A stretch of 64,000 bases of DNA from NCBI RefSeq assembly GCF_029889905.1, contig NZ_JARANZ010000003.1, positions 248,001 to 312,000 on the forward strand, written 5' to 3'. A program made the translations under genes and the position numbers. Origin of the DNA: Chromohalobacter sp. 11-W (GTDB lineage: Bacteria; Pseudomonadota; Gammaproteobacteria; Pseudomonadales; Halomonadaceae). Numbering within the stretch: the stretch's first letter is position 1; each line of letters begins with the position of its first letter. The notes under the pieces are model-generated. The model worked only from the letters and a program-made list of their open reading frames with translations, did not search any database and was not told the origin of the DNA. Shown here piece after piece: positions 12,796 through 22,718 of this stretch.

Positions 12796-13422
12796 TCAAC
12801 TACGTCGCAGGCGCACGAGCACACGTTGCGCCTCATCGCCCGGCACCGCCAGCCGGCGGTTTTCGACGAGCGTTACCCCGCTCGGCAAGGCGGCAAGCTC
12901 CGTTTCCACATCACGCCCCTTCATCGCCAACCATTCGCCATCCTCGGCCAACAAGGGGCCCGTCAGCGTGAGGAAGGTCGCCAGATCGGCAAATGCTCGC
13001 GACACGATCTGATCGAAACCGCCATGCTCGAAGGTTTCGACCCGCGCTTGCACCGGCGTGACGTTATCCAGCCCCAACTCTAGAACGGCCTGGCGCTGAA
13101 AGCGTACTTTTTTGCCATTGCCGTCGAGCATGGTCACCGCCAGGCGAGGATCGAGTATCGCCAATACCAAGCCAGGCAACCCGGCGCCCGCACCGACATC
13201 GAGCAGCGTTGGACCGCGCACGGCGGCCGCGATGCTGGCGCTATCGAGCAGATGGCGGGTGACCATCTGCTCAGGATCGCGTACCGCGGTGAGGTTATAG
13301 GCGCGGTTCCACTTGTGCAACAACTCGAGCAACGCCAGCAGGCGCTCACGGGCAGTGGCATCGACATCGATCTCGAGCGTGGCAAGACCGGTATCGAGAC
13401 GCGTTTCACAAGCTGGGGTCAT
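12796..13422 (-). CDS. rsmG: 16S rRNA (guanine527-N7)-methyltransferase
   Basis: SAM-dependent methyltransferase modifying G527 of 16S rRNA. 208 residues. The SAM-binding motif I reads [17 protein letters not shown] near residues 73-89; motif II-like [14 protein letters not shown] follows. Its ATG overlaps the mnmG stop by four bases, indicating translational coupling. Formerly gidB. Confidence 0.96.
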   Translation of the reverse strand: MTPACETRLDTGLATLEIDVDATARERLLALLELLHKWNRAYNLTAVRDPEQMVTRHLLDSASIAAAVRGPTLLDVGAGAGLPGLVLAILDPRLAVTMLDGNGKKVRFQRQAVLELGLDNVTPVQARVETFEHGGFDQIVSRAFADLATFLTLTGPLLAEDGEWLAMKGRDVETELAALPSGVTLVENRRLAVPGDEAQRVLVRLRRS

Positions 13423-15314
13423 GCGTTGGCCGCCTGGACGTCCTGATCCTCGATCAGACGACGCTTCTTGAGATGCACCAGCAATAGCGACACGGCCGCC
13501 GGGGTAACGCCGGAGATACGTCCCGCCTGCGCCAGCGTCTCTGGCCGCGCGGCCTCGAGCTTCTGACGGATCTCATGGGACAGGCCGTCGATGCGTGCGT
13601 AGTCCAGATCCTCGGGCAGACGCAGTGTCTCATGGCGGCGCAGACGCTCGATCTCGTCTTGCTGACGCGCAATGTATCCCTGGTACTTGGCTTGGATCTG
13701 CACCTGATCGGCGACGCTGGGGTCGAGCTCAGGCGCCTCGTCATCGAGGTCGGCATGCGTCAGTTCGGGCCGCTTGAGTAGATCCGCAAGACGGTATTCG
13801 CGGGCCAAGGGCTTGTCGAGCTTGCTTGACAGGCGCTGGGCCAGCTCGCTCTGGGGTTGTACCCAGGTATCCCGCAAGCGTTCGGATTCGCGGGCGATGG
13901 CCTCGCGCTTGGTGGAAAAACGCTGCCAACGCTCGTCGTCGACGAGTCCCAGTTCCCGGCCGATCTCGGTGAGACGCAAGTCGGCGTTGTCCTCGCGTAG
14001 CAGCAAGCGATGCTCGGCCCGCGAAGTGAACATGCGGTACGGCTCCTGGGTGCCCATGGTGATCAGGTCATCGACCAGCACCCCGAGATAGGCCTCGTCG
14101 CGGCGCGGTGACCAGGCATCCTGTCCCAGGGCGCGACGAGCGGCGTTGAGTCCGGCCAGCAAGCCCTGGGCGGCAGCTTCCTCGTAGCCGGTGGTGCCGT
14201 TGATCTGACCGGCGAAGAACAGGTTGTGGATAAATTTGGTTTCCAGCGAGTGACGCAGATCGCGTGGATCGAAGAAATCATATTCGATGGCATAACCGGG
14301 ACGCGTGATGTGCGCGTTCTCGAAGCCTTTGATCGAACGTACCACCTGGAACTGCACGTCGAAGGGCAGCGATGTCGAAATCCCGTTGGGATAGAGCTCG
14401 TGGGTATCGAGGCCTTCGGGCTCGACGAAGATCTGGTGACTCGATTTGTCCGCGAAGCGGTTCACCTTGTCTTCAATGGACGGGCAGTAGCGCGGTCCGA
14501 CACCCCCGATGACGCCGGAATACATCGGCGAGCGATCGAGGTTGGCGTGAATGATCTCGTGGGTACGAGCGTTGGTATGCGCGATATGGCAGTTCATCTG
14601 GCGCGGATGCTGCTCCCGGTTGCCAAGATATGACATCACCGGAGTCGGCGTATCGCCGGGTTGGGTCTCGAGTACCGAGAAATCCACGCTTTTGGCGTCC
14701 AGACGAGGCGGAGTACCGGTCTTGAGCCGATCGACGTTGAACGGCAGGGCACGCAGGCGTTGCGCCAAGGCGTTGGAGGACGGATCCCCGGCACGCCCGC
14801 CGGAGTGATTGTCCAACCCGATGTGGATAACACCGCCGAGGAAGGTGCCGGTACATAGCACCACGCTTTCGCCATAGACCCGGATACCCGTCTGCGTAAC
14901 GACACCGCGCACCGTGTCGCCATCGACGATCAGGTCGTCGGCGGCCTGTTGGAAGAGCGTCAAATGCGACTGGTTTTCCAGTTGGCTGCGAATCGCGGCC
15001 TTGTAGCGGACGCGATCGGCTTGGGCCCGCGTGGCACGCACGGCGGGGCCCTTGCGGGCATTGAGTACACGGAACTGAATGCCGCCGAGATCGGTGGCAT
15101 GCGCCATGGCGCCGCCTAAGGCATCGATTTCCTTGACCAGATGACTCTTGCCGATCCCGCCGATGGCGGGATTGCAGGACATCTGGCCGAGCGTCTCGAT
15201 GTTATGCGTCAGCAGTAGCGTCTGACAGCCCATGCGGGCGGCAGCCAATGCGGCTTCGGTCCCCGCATGGCCCCCGCCGATGACGATGACATCAAAGCGG
15301 TCTGGGTAATCCAC
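13419..15314 (-). CDS. mnmG: tRNA uridine 5-carboxymethylaminomethyl modification enzyme
   Basis: FAD-dependent partner of MnmE that installs the cmnm5 group at U34 of several tRNAs. 631 residues from the chosen start (E. coli 629). The dinucleotide fold [14 protein letters not shown] lies at residues 8-21 and [11 protein letters not shown] near 152; the C-terminal helical domain binds MnmE and tRNA. I take the GTG at 15314 ([11 protein letters not shown]), preceded by GAGGTG; an ATG at 15362 would add 16 residues not found in the family. Its partner mnmE lies about 17 kb away rather than adjacent. Two exact DnaA boxes lie inside the gene. Confidence 0.96.
   Translation of the reverse strand: MDYPDRFDVIVIGGGHAGTEAALAAARMGCQTLLLTHNIETLGQMSCNPAIGGIGKSHLVKEIDALGGAMAHATDLGGIQFRVLNARKGPAVRATRAQADRVRYKAAIRSQLENQSHLTLFQQAADDLIVDGDTVRGVVTQTGIRVYGESVVLCTGTFLGGVIHIGLDNHSGGRAGDPSSNALAQRLRALPFNVDRLKTGTPPRLDAKSVDFSVLETQPGDTPTPVMSYLGNREQHPRQMNCHIAHTNARTHEIIHANLDRSPMYSGVIGGVGPRYCPSIEDKVNRFADKSSHQIFVEPEGLDTHELYPNGISTSLPFDVQFQVVRSIKGFENAHITRPGYAIEYDFFDPRDLRHSLETKFIHNLFFAGQINGTTGYEEAAAQGLLAGLNAARRALGQDAWSPRRDEAYLGVLVDDLITMGTQEPYRMFTSRAEHRLLLREDNADLRLTEIGRELGLVDDERWQRFSTKREAIARESERLRDTWVQPQSELAQRLSSKLDKPLAREYRLADLLKRPELTHADLDDEAPELDPSVADQVQIQAKYQGYIARQQDEIERLRRHETLRLPEDLDYARIDGLSHEIRQKLEAARPETLAQAGRISGVTPAAVSLLLVHLKKRRLIEDQDVQAANA
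14225..14233 (-). promoter_or_regulatory. DnaA box inside mnmG
   Basis: Exact 9-mer TGTGGATAA, complement of the consensus TTATCCACA. It lies in the coding region of mnmG, so codon use alone may explain it, but it belongs to the set of exact boxes found only between 14.2 and 36.4 kb. Confidence 0.5.
14822..14830 (-). promoter_or_regulatory. DnaA box inside mnmG
   Basis: Second exact TGTGGATAA within mnmG, same orientation as the one at 14225. Confidence 0.5.
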
Positions 15315-15921
15315 GTTACACCTCGAATCGCAGCGTATGGCTGCGGTCGTGCATGTCGGCAAGTCTCATCGTCAGGCGATGAAGCTTGGCAAATAGCCGG
15401 ACAGTATAAACCCCTTGTGAGTAACCGTCAGGGTTTTCCACACATGGATTGCCAGTGGGTTGGCTCCTCATTGGGTCTCTTATTAATAACAATATAGAAT
15501 TTAAAAGAAGTTCTATTGTTGTTGTTATTACTGGTATCGGCAAAATCTGGGGATAAGTGGAAAAACTCGAGTGTTGATAGTTTTTTACGCTGTTCACTCT
15601 TGATCGGAAAAAGCGCCAACAGCCTGCGCGGGAGCGGGGGATGGCCTGTGGATGGAAGGGGGGCTTATCCACACGCCAGATCATGCACTACTTGTCCCCA
15701 GGCACATACCAGGGCTCCGCCCATAGTGGTCAACATTTGTCGGCGTTGCCTCTTAACCCCCGCATGACGGGGCTGGTAACGAAAATGAGCGGGTTGTGAC
15801 AGCAATGTTATGCACAGGCAAAAAATTGCCCTGTGAAGACGGAAATGAAGCGCGGCGACCCTTGAAAGGTCGCCGCGTGATCGTGAGGTGAGAGCGTTAC
15901 CTGATGTTTGAGAACAAAAAG
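15315..15921. other. AT-rich DnaA-box region, candidate origin or secondary origin near mnmG
   Basis: About 600 bases with no supportable gene. An AT-rich core (15478-15540) includes TATTAATAACAA and GTTGTTGTTATTA. Flanking it are an exact DnaA box TTATCCACA (15665-15673), a TTATGCACA box (15808-15816, fits TTATNCACA) and near matches TTTTCCACA (15434-15442) and TGTGGATGG (15648-15656). In E. coli oriC lies beside mnmG (gidA); in Pseudomonas it lies between rpmH and dnaA. The 12-mer TTGTTATTAATA recurs (opposite orientation) in the dnaA-upstream region at 36105. GATC sites are sparse. Origin function is inference. Confidence 0.55.
15851..15877 (-). terminator. Hairpin downstream of the amino-acid ABC operon
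   Basis: Perfect 10-bp stem CGCGGCGACC / GGTCGCCGCG with a seven-base loop, 45 bases after the stop of the ABC ATPase gene. The minus-strand sequence after it (CTTCATTTCC) is only modestly T-rich, so it is a probable but not textbook terminator. Confidence 0.6.
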
Positions 15922-16692
15922 CTAGTGCTTGAGAACGCGGGAGAGGAAAGCTTGGGTGCGTTCGTGTTGGGGATGATCGAAGACTTCTTGTGGTGTGCCT
16001 TCTTCGACGATGCGCCCGTCATGCACGAAGATGACGCGGTCGGCGACCTCGCGTGCAAAGCCCATCTCGTGGGTCACGATCATCATCGTCATGCCTTCGT
16101 TGGCCAGTTCACGCATGGCGTCGAGTACTTCGCCGATCATTTCCGGGTCGAGGGCCGAGGTGGGCTCGTCGAATAGCATCAGGCGCGGTTCCATGGCCAA
16201 TGCGCGTGCCAAGGCGACACGCTGCTGCTGGCCGCCGGAGAGCTGGCTAGGATACTTGTCGGCTTGATTGCTGATACCCACGCGTTCGAGCAGTCGATCG
16301 GCGATTTCCCGGGCCTTGGCGTTGTTGAGCCCGCGTACTTTCTCCGGCGCCAAGGTCACGTTGGCATGTACCGACAGGTGGGGAAACAGATTGAATTGCT
16401 GGAAGACCATGCCGACCTCGGTACGGATGGTTTGCAACGATTTCCCGCCCTTGCCGTGCGGTGTGAGCTCGTTGCCATCGACGATGATGCGTCCCGACTG
16501 GAACTCCTCGAGGCCATTGACGCAGCGAATGAGCGTCGATTTGCCAGAGCCGCTGGCACCGACGATGACGACCACCTCACCGGCGGCGATCTCGAGATCG
16601 ATATCCTGCATCACGTGCAGGCTGCCGAAGTACTTGTTGACCTTCTCCATCGTGACGATCGGAGCGGTGGAATCTTGCTGACTGTCATTCAT
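15922..16692 (-). CDS. Polar amino-acid ABC transporter, ATP-binding subunit (GlnQ-like)
   Basis: Energises uptake of an amino acid. 256 residues with all ABC motifs: Walker [10 protein letters not shown] near residue 45, Q-loop [12 protein letters not shown], signature [16 protein letters not shown] near 152, Walker [15 protein letters not shown] and switch His in VTHEMGFA. The sequence is of the HisP/GlnQ subfamily. It is the last gene of a three-gene operon (binding protein, permease, ATPase), 10 bases after the permease. Substrate is not determinable from sequence alone; glutamine, glutamate or a basic amino acid are options. Confidence 0.93.
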   Translation of the reverse strand: MNDSQQDSTAPIVTMEKVNKYFGSLHVMQDIDLEIAAGEVVVIVGASGSGKSTLIRCVNGLEEFQSGRIIVDGNELTPHGKGGKSLQTIRTEVGMVFQQFNLFPHLSVHANVTLAPEKVRGLNNAKAREIADRLLERVGISNQADKYPSQLSGGQQQRVALARALAMEPRLMLFDEPTSALDPEMIGEVLDAMRELANEGMTMMIVTHEMGFAREVADRVIFVHDGRIVEEGTPQEVFDHPQHERTQAFLSRVLKH

Positions 16693-16702
16693 GATAGGCG
16701 CC

Positions 16703-17374
16703 TCATTGTCCGACCAGGCCCTTGCGCTCGAGCAGGCGCAAGGCGAAAGAGAGACTCAGGGTGATCGCCAGATAGAGCAAGGCGACCATCAAATAGACCT
16801 CGAGCGCGGTGAAGGTGGTCGCGATATAGACCTGGCCCTGACGCACCAGCTCGCCCACGCCGATGACCGAGAACAGCGAAGTGTCCTTGATGCTGACGAT
16901 GCCCTGGTTGCCGAGCGCCGGAATCATGCGGCGTAGCGCCTGGGGCCAGATGATGTAGCGGAAGGTATCGGTCCGCGACAGGCCTAGCGACAAGCCGGCT
17001 TCGCGCTGGCCCTTTTCGATGGATTGCACGCCGCCACGCACGATTTCCGAAATATAGGCCCCCGCGTTGAGGGCGATGGCGGCGATACCGGCGACGACGG
17101 CGTTGATCGGGCCGCCAATGAGCTGCGGCAAGCCATAGAAGATGAACAGCACCTGCACGAGCACCGGAGTGCCGCGGAAGATTTCGATGTAGACCGTAGC
17201 TGGCCAGCGTAGTAAGCGCAGCGGACTGATGCGTAGAAGGCCAAAGATGATACCGATCAGAAAGCCGATGGCGAGGCCGCCGAACGAGATCAGTAAGGTC
17301 CAGGGAATACCAGTGAGAAGATGCGGGAGGGAGGCGATGGCCGCCTGCCAGTCGAACTGGAAGTTGACGTCCAC
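16703..17374 (-). CDS. Polar amino-acid ABC transporter, permease subunit (GlnP-like)
   Basis: Inner-membrane channel subunit, 223 residues, five hydrophobic spans. The HisM/GlnP-family features are present: [20 protein letters not shown] near residues 75-94 and the EAA loop [20 protein letters not shown] near residues 125-144, which contacts the ATPase. Only one permease gene is present, so a homodimer is expected, as in GlnHPQ systems. It lies between the binding-protein gene and the ATPase gene. Confidence 0.93.
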   Translation of the reverse strand: MDVNFQFDWQAAIASLPHLLTGIPWTLLISFGGLAIGFLIGIIFGLLRISPLRLLRWPATVYIEIFRGTPVLVQVLFIFYGLPQLIGGPINAVVAGIAAIALNAGAYISEIVRGGVQSIEKGQREAGLSLGLSRTDTFRYIIWPQALRRMIPALGNQGIVSIKDTSLFSVIGVGELVRQGQVYIATTFTALEVYLMVALLYLAITLSLSFALRLLERKGLVGQ

Positions 17375-17453
17375 GAAGGTGTCTCCAGGGTCGTGCCTCA
17401 GCGTACGTGCGCGCTGAGGCGACGACGCTTACGGTGGATGATGAGCCATGAAA

Positions 17454-17483
17454 AGGGGCCGGGTGAATGATCACCCGGCCCCT
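17454..17483 (-). terminator. Intra-operon hairpin after the binding-protein gene
   Basis: Perfect 13-bp inverted repeat (AGGGGCCGGGTGA / TCACCCGGCCCCT) with a four-base loop, followed on the minus strand by TTT. It sits between the solute-binding-protein and permease genes. Such hairpins commonly attenuate or stabilise the 5' part of ABC operons so that the binding protein is made in excess; this is inference from position. Confidence 0.7.
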
Positions 17484-17498
17484 AAAGGATCGTCGTAT

Positions 17499-18275
17499 TT
17501 ATTCGGCGTCAGGTGCCTTGCCGAACCACTTTTCGTAGATATCGTCGTAGGTGCCGTCTTCACGCATCTCGCTGAGCGCTTCGTTGGCGGGTTCTACCCA
17601 TTCGCTGCCCTTGGCGAAGGCGATGCCGTATTGCTGGCCTTCATACAGTGGCCCGACCACCTTGGCCTTGCCTTTGCCCTTGGTCTCGGCGAAGTAGCCG
17701 ACGTTGGGCGCATCGTAGAATACGGCGTCGACACTGCCGCCCATGAGGGCCATGTACATGTCGGAACTGCCGGGATACGGAGTGATTTCGGCGTCGTCAC
17801 CGAGCTCTTCCTGAAGGTAATCGTAACTCGTGGACCCGATCTTGGTGCCGATACGCATGCCTTCGAGGTCGTCGAGTTCCTCGACGTCGTCGTTGCTGCT
17901 GGGGACCAGGATGCGCAGACCGCTGTCGTAGTACGGATCGGAGAAATCGACGATCTCGCCGCGTTCGTCGGTAATGGTGATACCCGCGATGGCGATATCG
18001 ACGTTCCCGGTCTGCACGGCAGGGATGATGCCGTTGAAATCCATGGTGTTGAGATCGATATCGAAGCCGGCACGATCGGCGATGGTGTTGATGATGTCGA
18101 TGTCGAAACCGACCATTTCGCCGCTATCCTCGTCCATCATCTCGAAGGGCACGAAGCTGGGGTCGGTCGCCACGGCGAGCGTGGGCGTATCCTGAGCGAG
18201 GGCGGCACCGCTGGTACCGAGTGCCAGAGCCAGGGCGGAAAGACGTAGTGGCAGACATAGTGGCAAGTGTTTCAT
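17499..18275 (-). CDS. Polar amino-acid ABC transporter, periplasmic binding protein
   Basis: 258 residues with a signal peptide (residues 1-27, cleavage likely after ALA before QDTPTL). The SBP_bac_3 fold is clear: [20 protein letters not shown] near 41-60, then [21 protein letters not shown] near 99-119, which binds the alpha-carboxylate and amine of an amino acid. The mature protein is strongly acidic (many Asp/Glu runs), a pattern seen in exported proteins of halophiles. First gene of the operon; substrate not assigned. Confidence 0.94.
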   Translation of the reverse strand: MKHLPLCLPLRLSALALALGTSGAALAQDTPTLAVATDPSFVPFEMMDEDSGEMVGFDIDIINTIADRAGFDIDLNTMDFNGIIPAVQTGNVDIAIAGITITDERGEIVDFSDPYYDSGLRILVPSSNDDVEELDDLEGMRIGTKIGSTSYDYLQEELGDDAEITPYPGSSDMYMALMGGSVDAVFYDAPNVGYFAETKGKGKAKVVGPLYEGQQYGIAFAKGSEWVEPANEALSEMREDGTYDDIYEKWFGKAPDAE

Positions 18276-18373
18276 AGCGTTCCCCGTTTGCTGTTGTTGA
18301 TGGGACCGACTCTACATTGACGAGTCCCGGTGGGGGCGTCAAGTGGAGAGAGAGGAACGCGAAAGGAGAGAAG

Positions 18374-18396
18374 GGGCATCCGCGTGGCGGACGCCC
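18374..18396 (-). terminator. Possible erpA terminator hairpin
   Basis: Inverted repeat GGGCATCCGC / GCGGACGCCC with one mismatch and a three-base loop, about 20 bases after the erpA stop. The following minus-strand sequence is CCTTCTCTCC, so the T-tract is weak. Confidence 0.45.
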
Positions 18397-18414
18397 GAGG
18401 CGCTGCATGACCGC

Positions 18415-18768
18415 TCAGACGGCGAACGAGGCACCGCAGCCGCAGGTAGATGTGGCATTGGGATTTTTGATGATGAAACGCGCCCCGGCGAGGCCTTCCT
18501 CGAAATCTACCGTGGAGCCGACCAGATATTGATACGAGAGCGCATCAATGATCATCGACGCGCCGCCATGTTCGATGACGGTGTCCTCATCGCCGACATT
18601 CTCGGCGAAATCGAAACCGTACTGGAAGCCCGAGCAGCCCCCACCGGTGACGTAGACACGCAGTTTGAGACCCGGCTTGCCCTCTTCCTCGACCAATACG
18701 CCCAGACGCTGGGCGGCGGCATCGGTCAAGTACATGGGCACCGGGACGAACGATTCAGCCCCGCTCAT
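18415..18768 (-). CDS. erpA: Iron-sulfur cluster insertion protein ErpA
   Basis: A-type carrier that delivers Fe-S clusters to apoproteins such as the isoprenoid enzymes IspG/IspH. 117 residues; the three cluster ligands are Cys45 ([12 protein letters not shown]), Cys109 and Cys111 (TCGCGASF). Length and the N-terminal [18 protein letters not shown] match ErpA rather than IscA. The chosen ATG has AAGGAGG directly upstream; an ATG at 18825 would add 19 residues not found in the family. Monocistronic by context, with a good promoter upstream. Confidence 0.95.
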   Translation of the reverse strand: MSGAESFVPVPMYLTDAAAQRLGVLVEEEGKPGLKLRVYVTGGGCSGFQYGFDFAENVGDEDTVIEHGGASMIIDALSYQYLVGSTVDFEEGLAGARFIIKNPNATSTCGCGASFAV

Positions 18769-18808
18769 GGGTGACCTCCTTAATCCATCGTGTGACTTAT
18801 GGCTTCCC

Positions 18809-18838
18809 ATTATCGTGAAAACCAAGCAAAACGGTCAA
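18809..18838 (-). promoter_or_regulatory. Sigma-70-like promoter of erpA
   Basis: On the minus strand TTGACC (18838-18833) and GATAAT (18814-18809) are separated by 18 bases. The implied transcript start lies about 35-40 bases before the erpA ATG. No IscR-type site was recognised. Confidence 0.6.
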
Positions 18839-18974
18839 CTTTGTATTGCGCTGGAGGCGCTGCCTACCGTCCTTCGCTAAGGTGTATGATAGAAAATACG
18901 CTATGTCAGTTTGCCATGGCGACGCCGGGGCGTGGCCATGCCGCGCGCCATGACCTCGGTGGAATTATCCGTTC

Positions 18975-20747
18975 ATGGGGAGATACGGTGTGCCTTTGCG
19001 TCGGTTTCGACCACCGCTCAAGCGGCCCAGTATGGAAGCTTTTCGTCGCCGCTTGGCAAGCGTCGATGCATTGCCACAGTTATGTGTGCTGGGGGTCCTT
19101 TCGGGGCTTCTGACCGGCGGTTTGATGGTCGTATTTCGCGGCGCACTGGAGTTTGGGGCGTTGGCCTTCATGCCGGATGGCGACCCCGAGGCTTTCGAGC
19201 GACTCGCAGTACCGCTTCGCGTGGTGTTGCCGTTGATCGCCGTGGCACTGATCGGCCTGTGGCTGTGGCGCATGCCGACGAGTGCCGGCAAGATCGGCAT
19301 CGGCCATGTCATCGAACGGTTGACTTATCATCAAGGCAAGATGCCGCTACGCAACTGGATCACCCAGTGGTGGGTAGGGCTCGTGGCCCTGCTGGGCGGC
19401 CTTTCCGCAGGGCGTGAGGGGCCCGCCATTCATCTGGGTGCGGCGGCGTCGAGCTGGATCGGGCAGACCATGCGGTTGCCCCACAACAGCCTGCGCGTAT
19501 TAGTCGGATGTGGCACCGCGGCGGGCATCGCCGCGTCGTTCAATACCCCGATTGCCGGCGTCATCTTCGCCATGGAAGTGGTGATGATGGAATACACCAT
19601 CACCGGTTTCATGCCGGTCATTCTGGCCTCGACTACCGGTGCCGTTGTCTCGCAGTTGGTCTACGGTTCCCAGCCCGCCTTCTCGGTGCCCAGCGTGCAA
19701 CTGGCCTCGTTGTTCGACCTGCCCTGGATCGTCGTGACAGCCTTGTTGATCGGCCTGGTGGCCGGCGGTTTCGTGCGCCTTGCCAGGCCCGCGGCGTGGA
19801 AGGCGCGCCTACCCATGTGGGGGCGATTCCTGGCGGTGGGCGTCGCGGTGGCGGCACTGGCTTGGTGGTACCCCCAGGTCCAGGGTATGGGTTACGACTC
19901 GCTTGAGCGCATGCTCGTCGGCCAGCCGGCGCTGGATGTGTTGATCGCCGTGGCGCTCGGTAAGCTGGTGCTGACGGCACTGGCCATCGCCTTCGGAGTT
20001 CCGGTGAGCATCATTGGGCCGATTCTGGTGGCGGGGGCGGCTCTGGGCACGTTGTGCGGGCTGTTGTGGGCCATGCTGATGCCAGAGTTGGCCTCGTCGC
20101 CGGCGGTGTTTTCGCTGCTGGGCATGGCCGCCATGATGGGGGCCGTCCTGCAGGCGCCCCTGGCGGCGTTGATGGCGCTTCTGGAGTTGACGCACAATTC
20201 GAGCATCCTGCTGCCGGGCATGCTGGCGGTGGTCATTGCGGTGCTGGTGGCGCGTCAGGGGTATCACTGCTCGGGTTTTTTCATTTCCACGCTCGATAGT
20301 CAGGGTCTGCATCCCTTGCAGCGCCCCTTGATGCAAGCCTTGTCACGGGTCGCGGTGCCCGCCGTCATGGAACGTAGCGTGGCGCGGGCACCGCGCGTGT
20401 TGTCGCGGGCCCAGGCTCAGGAACTGCTGGCCGGCAAACCTACTTGGCTGGTGGTCTCGCGCGAGGAGGATAAACCCCCGGTGGGGCTCAAGGCCGCCGG
20501 GCTGGCGCGGCTCATGCTCGACGAAAAATGGCAGGACGAACCCCGCTTCGACCTGCTGGAAATCCCCGGTCAGCGTGTCGATCTGGCGCCCATTTCCTTG
20601 CAGGCGACGCTCTCGGAGGCCTTCGAGCAACTCAACAAGTATGGCGTCGATGCGCTCTACGTCGAACACACTACGGCGCCGCTGATCCGCAAGATTTCGG
20701 GTATCATCACCCGCGACGCCATCGAGAACTACTACCGTAACAAATGA
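18975..20747 (+). CDS. ClC-family chloride channel/antiporter with C-terminal CBS-like region
   Basis: 590 residues, about ten to twelve membrane segments in residues 35-440, then a cytosolic tail resembling a CBS pair (ending ISGIITRDAIENYY). The gating-glutamate motif GREGP is intact near residue 151. The segment NTPIAGVIFAMEVVMMEY aligns with E. coli ClC residues around 192-208; the internal proton-transfer Glu203 position appears to be Val, as in ClC channels. The selectivity segment reads SIIGP near residue 344 in place of the usual GxFxP. An ATG at 19032 (MEAFRRR) is an alternative start. Chloride or another anion is the likely substrate. Confidence 0.9.
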   Translation: MGRYGVPLRRFRPPLKRPSMEAFRRRLASVDALPQLCVLGVLSGLLTGGLMVVFRGALEFGALAFMPDGDPEAFERLAVPLRVVLPLIAVALIGLWLWRMPTSAGKIGIGHVIERLTYHQGKMPLRNWITQWWVGLVALLGGLSAGREGPAIHLGAAASSWIGQTMRLPHNSLRVLVGCGTAAGIAASFNTPIAGVIFAMEVVMMEYTITGFMPVILASTTGAVVSQLVYGSQPAFSVPSVQLASLFDLPWIVVTALLIGLVAGGFVRLARPAAWKARLPMWGRFLAVGVAVAALAWWYPQVQGMGYDSLERMLVGQPALDVLIAVALGKLVLTALAIAFGVPVSIIGPILVAGAALGTLCGLLWAMLMPELASSPAVFSLLGMAAMMGAVLQAPLAALMALLELTHNSSILLPGMLAVVIAVLVARQGYHCSGFFISTLDSQGLHPLQRPLMQALSRVAVPAVMERSVARAPRVLSRAQAQELLAGKPTWLVVSREEDKPPVGLKAAGLARLMLDEKWQDEPRFDLLEIPGQRVDLAPISLQATLSEAFEQLNKYGVDALYVEHTTAPLIRKISGIITRDAIENYYRNK

Positions 20748-20808
20748 TCCCGGTACTGCTCCGAGGCATTTTTCAGCAAGAACGTAGGACTAGCATTAAG
20801 GAATCGCC

Positions 20809-21240
20809 ATGTATCATTGGATCTTATCGCTGCATCTGGTTGCCGTCATGACCTGGTTCGCGGCGCTTTTCTTCCTCCCTCGATTGTTCGTCTATCATGC
20901 TCAGGCGCGCGATCATGGCGATGAACAGGCGATGGGCTACTTTCAGCTCATGGAAAGGCGTCTCTACAAGGGCATCATGCTGCCGGCGATGATCGCGGTG
21001 ATCGTTTTTGGGGGGCTGCTGATCTATCTGGTGCCGAGCGTCATGAGTAATGGCTCGTTTCATGTCAAGCTGCTGCTGGTCGCGTTTTTGATCGGCTACC
21101 ATCATGTGTGCCTGGCCTACCTCAAGCAGTTCGCGGCGCAGCGTTGCCAAAAGAGTTTGAAATTCCTGCGTATTTTCAATGGCATTCCCATCCTGCTGCT
21201 GTTTGCCATCATTCTACTCGTCGTCTTCCAGCCGTTTTGA
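20809..21240 (+). CDS. hemJ: Protoporphyrinogen oxidase HemJ
   Basis: Membrane enzyme that oxidises protoporphyrinogen IX to protoporphyrin IX, the penultimate step of heme synthesis. 143 residues, four membrane spans. The family signature is visible: HLVAVMTWFAALFFLPRLFVYH (His9 and His30), then MERRLYKGIMLPAM and KLLLVAFLIGYHH. It is one of the hemG/hemY-independent oxidases. Its TGA overlaps the thiD ATG by one base; hemL follows about 1.6 kb downstream and hemW 6.4 kb downstream. Confidence 0.9.
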   Translation: MYHWILSLHLVAVMTWFAALFFLPRLFVYHAQARDHGDEQAMGYFQLMERRLYKGIMLPAMIAVIVFGGLLIYLVPSVMSNGSFHVKLLLVAFLIGYHHVCLAYLKQFAAQRCQKSLKFLRIFNGIPILLLFAIILLVVFQPF

Positions 21241-22064
21241 TGACGACGCCAAGATTGCCGGCGGTGCTAGTGCTGGCTGGCCACGATCCCACTGGCGGGG
21301 CGGGGTTGACCGCTGATGCCGAAGCCATCCGCGCCTGCGGTGGCTGGCCATTGACCGTGCCCACTGCGCTGACGGTGCAGACCACGCGTGACGTACAGCG
21401 TGTCATGCCGTGTTCGCGAGAGAGCATCGAAAGTGCCTGCGAGGCCTTGTTCGAAGATATCGAGATCAGCGCCATCAAGGTGGGGCTGATCGCCGATCGT
21501 GCGTCCCTCGAGGCGGTCATCGCCGTGGTGAGCGCGCATCCCCATTTACCGTTGGTCGTCGACCCGGTGATGCGTGCCGGTGGCGGCGGTGTACTGGCGC
21601 CCGACGACGGCGTGCCGATGTTTTGCGAACGCCTGCTTCCGCTAGTGGATATCTTGACGCCCAATCGCCAGGAACTGGCGCGTCTGAGCACGGCTTCCGG
21701 CAGCGAGGTCGACCGGGTAGTGGAACTGATGTCGCTGGGCGCACAGGCGATTCTGGTCACCGGTGCCGATGCCTGGGAAGATGAGATGTCCGTGCGCGAT
21801 GAGGTTGTCCACACCCTGCATACCCCCGACAATAGTCGCCAATGGCGATGGCCACGCTTAGCGGGTGACTATCATGGGTCGGGATGTACCCTGGCGGCTT
21901 CGCTTGCCGCGCGCCTTGCGTGTGGTGAATCCTTGATCGAAGCCTGCAGCCAGGCCCAGCGAGTGGCGTGGGATAGCTTGGTGCATGCGCAACGTCCCGG
22001 ACACGGTCAGGCGTTACCCGATCGCCTGTGGCGATTGCCGCCCTTCGAGAGCGAGACGACATGA
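21240..22064 (+). CDS. thiD: Hydroxymethylpyrimidine/phosphomethylpyrimidine kinase
   Basis: Phosphorylates HMP to HMP-PP for thiamine synthesis. 274 residues from the ATG at 21240 (E. coli 266). Ribokinase-fold motifs: AGHDPTGGAGLTAD near residues 13-26 and the anion hole DYHGSGCTLAASLAARLA near 210-227. The start codon overlaps the hemJ stop (TGATG), and its stop overlaps the thiE start (ATGA), so the three genes are coupled. An upstream in-frame ATG at 21108 would lie inside hemJ and is rejected. Confidence 0.95.
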   Translation: MTTPRLPAVLVLAGHDPTGGAGLTADAEAIRACGGWPLTVPTALTVQTTRDVQRVMPCSRESIESACEALFEDIEISAIKVGLIADRASLEAVIAVVSAHPHLPLVVDPVMRAGGGGVLAPDDGVPMFCERLLPLVDILTPNRQELARLSTASGSEVDRVVELMSLGAQAILVTGADAWEDEMSVRDEVVHTLHTPDNSRQWRWPRLAGDYHGSGCTLAASLAARLACGESLIEACSQAQRVAWDSLVHAQRPGHGQALPDRLWRLPPFESETT

Positions 22065-22717
22065 CGGCGGATTGGACGCGAGGCATTTACGCCATTACCG
22101 ATGCGACGCTGTTGCCGGATGATGAGCGTCTGTTCGCGGCGTGCGAGCGTGCTTTGAGCGCGCCCCCGGCGCTTCTGCAGTACCGTGACAAGTCGGCGGA
22201 TGCCGACAAACGCTGGCGTCAGGCTGCGACCTTGGCGGGGTATTGCCACGATGCCGGGGTTCCGCTGATCGTCAATGACGATATCGCCCTGGCGGTGCGA
22301 CTGGGCGCGCGTTTCGGTACCACTATCGGGGTGCATCTGGGGCAGCAGGATGGCGCGTTGGATGCCGCACGCGAGGCGCTGGGACACACGGCGATCATCG
22401 GCGCGACCTGCCATGCGCGCTTGGATCTGGCCGAGCGCGCGGCGGCCGAAGGCGCCAGTTATCTGGCTTTCGGGCGTTTCTTCGCCTCGCGCACCAAGCC
22501 CGAGGCGCCACCGGCGCCCTTGACGCTGCTCGGCGACGCAGCGCGTTTCGGCCTGCCGCGTGTGGCGATCGGCGGGCTCGACGTCCACACTATGCGTCTA
22601 GCCCGGGAGGCCGGCGCGGAGTTGCTGGCCACGGTGCATGCGGTCTTCGGCGCCGACGACCCCTCCATCGCCATCAAGGGACTGCAGGCGAGTCTCGGCG
22701 ATGCGGCGCGCCACTGA
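22061..22717 (+). CDS. thiE: Thiamine-phosphate synthase
   Basis: Joins HMP-PP and thiazole phosphate to thiamine monophosphate. 218 residues with the TIM-barrel motifs [10 protein letters not shown] (diphosphate/Mg binding) near 41-50, [11 protein letters not shown] near 90-100, [15 protein letters not shown] near 117-131 and the phosphate-binding GGLDVHTM near 175-182. ATG 22061 overlaps the thiD stop by four bases. No THI-box riboswitch was recognised upstream of hemJ. Confidence 0.95.
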   Translation: MTADWTRGIYAITDATLLPDDERLFAACERALSAPPALLQYRDKSADADKRWRQAATLAGYCHDAGVPLIVNDDIALAVRLGARFGTTIGVHLGQQDGALDAAREALGHTAIIGATCHARLDLAERAAAEGASYLAFGRFFASRTKPEAPPAPLTLLGDAARFGLPRVAIGGLDVHTMRLAREAGAELLATVHAVFGADDPSIAIKGLQASLGDAARH

Positions 22718-22718
22718 A

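Noticed and set aside
15315-15921. Dam-type (GATC-rich) oriC as in E. coli
   Set aside because: GATC sites are sparse here; only DnaA boxes and AT-richness support an origin.
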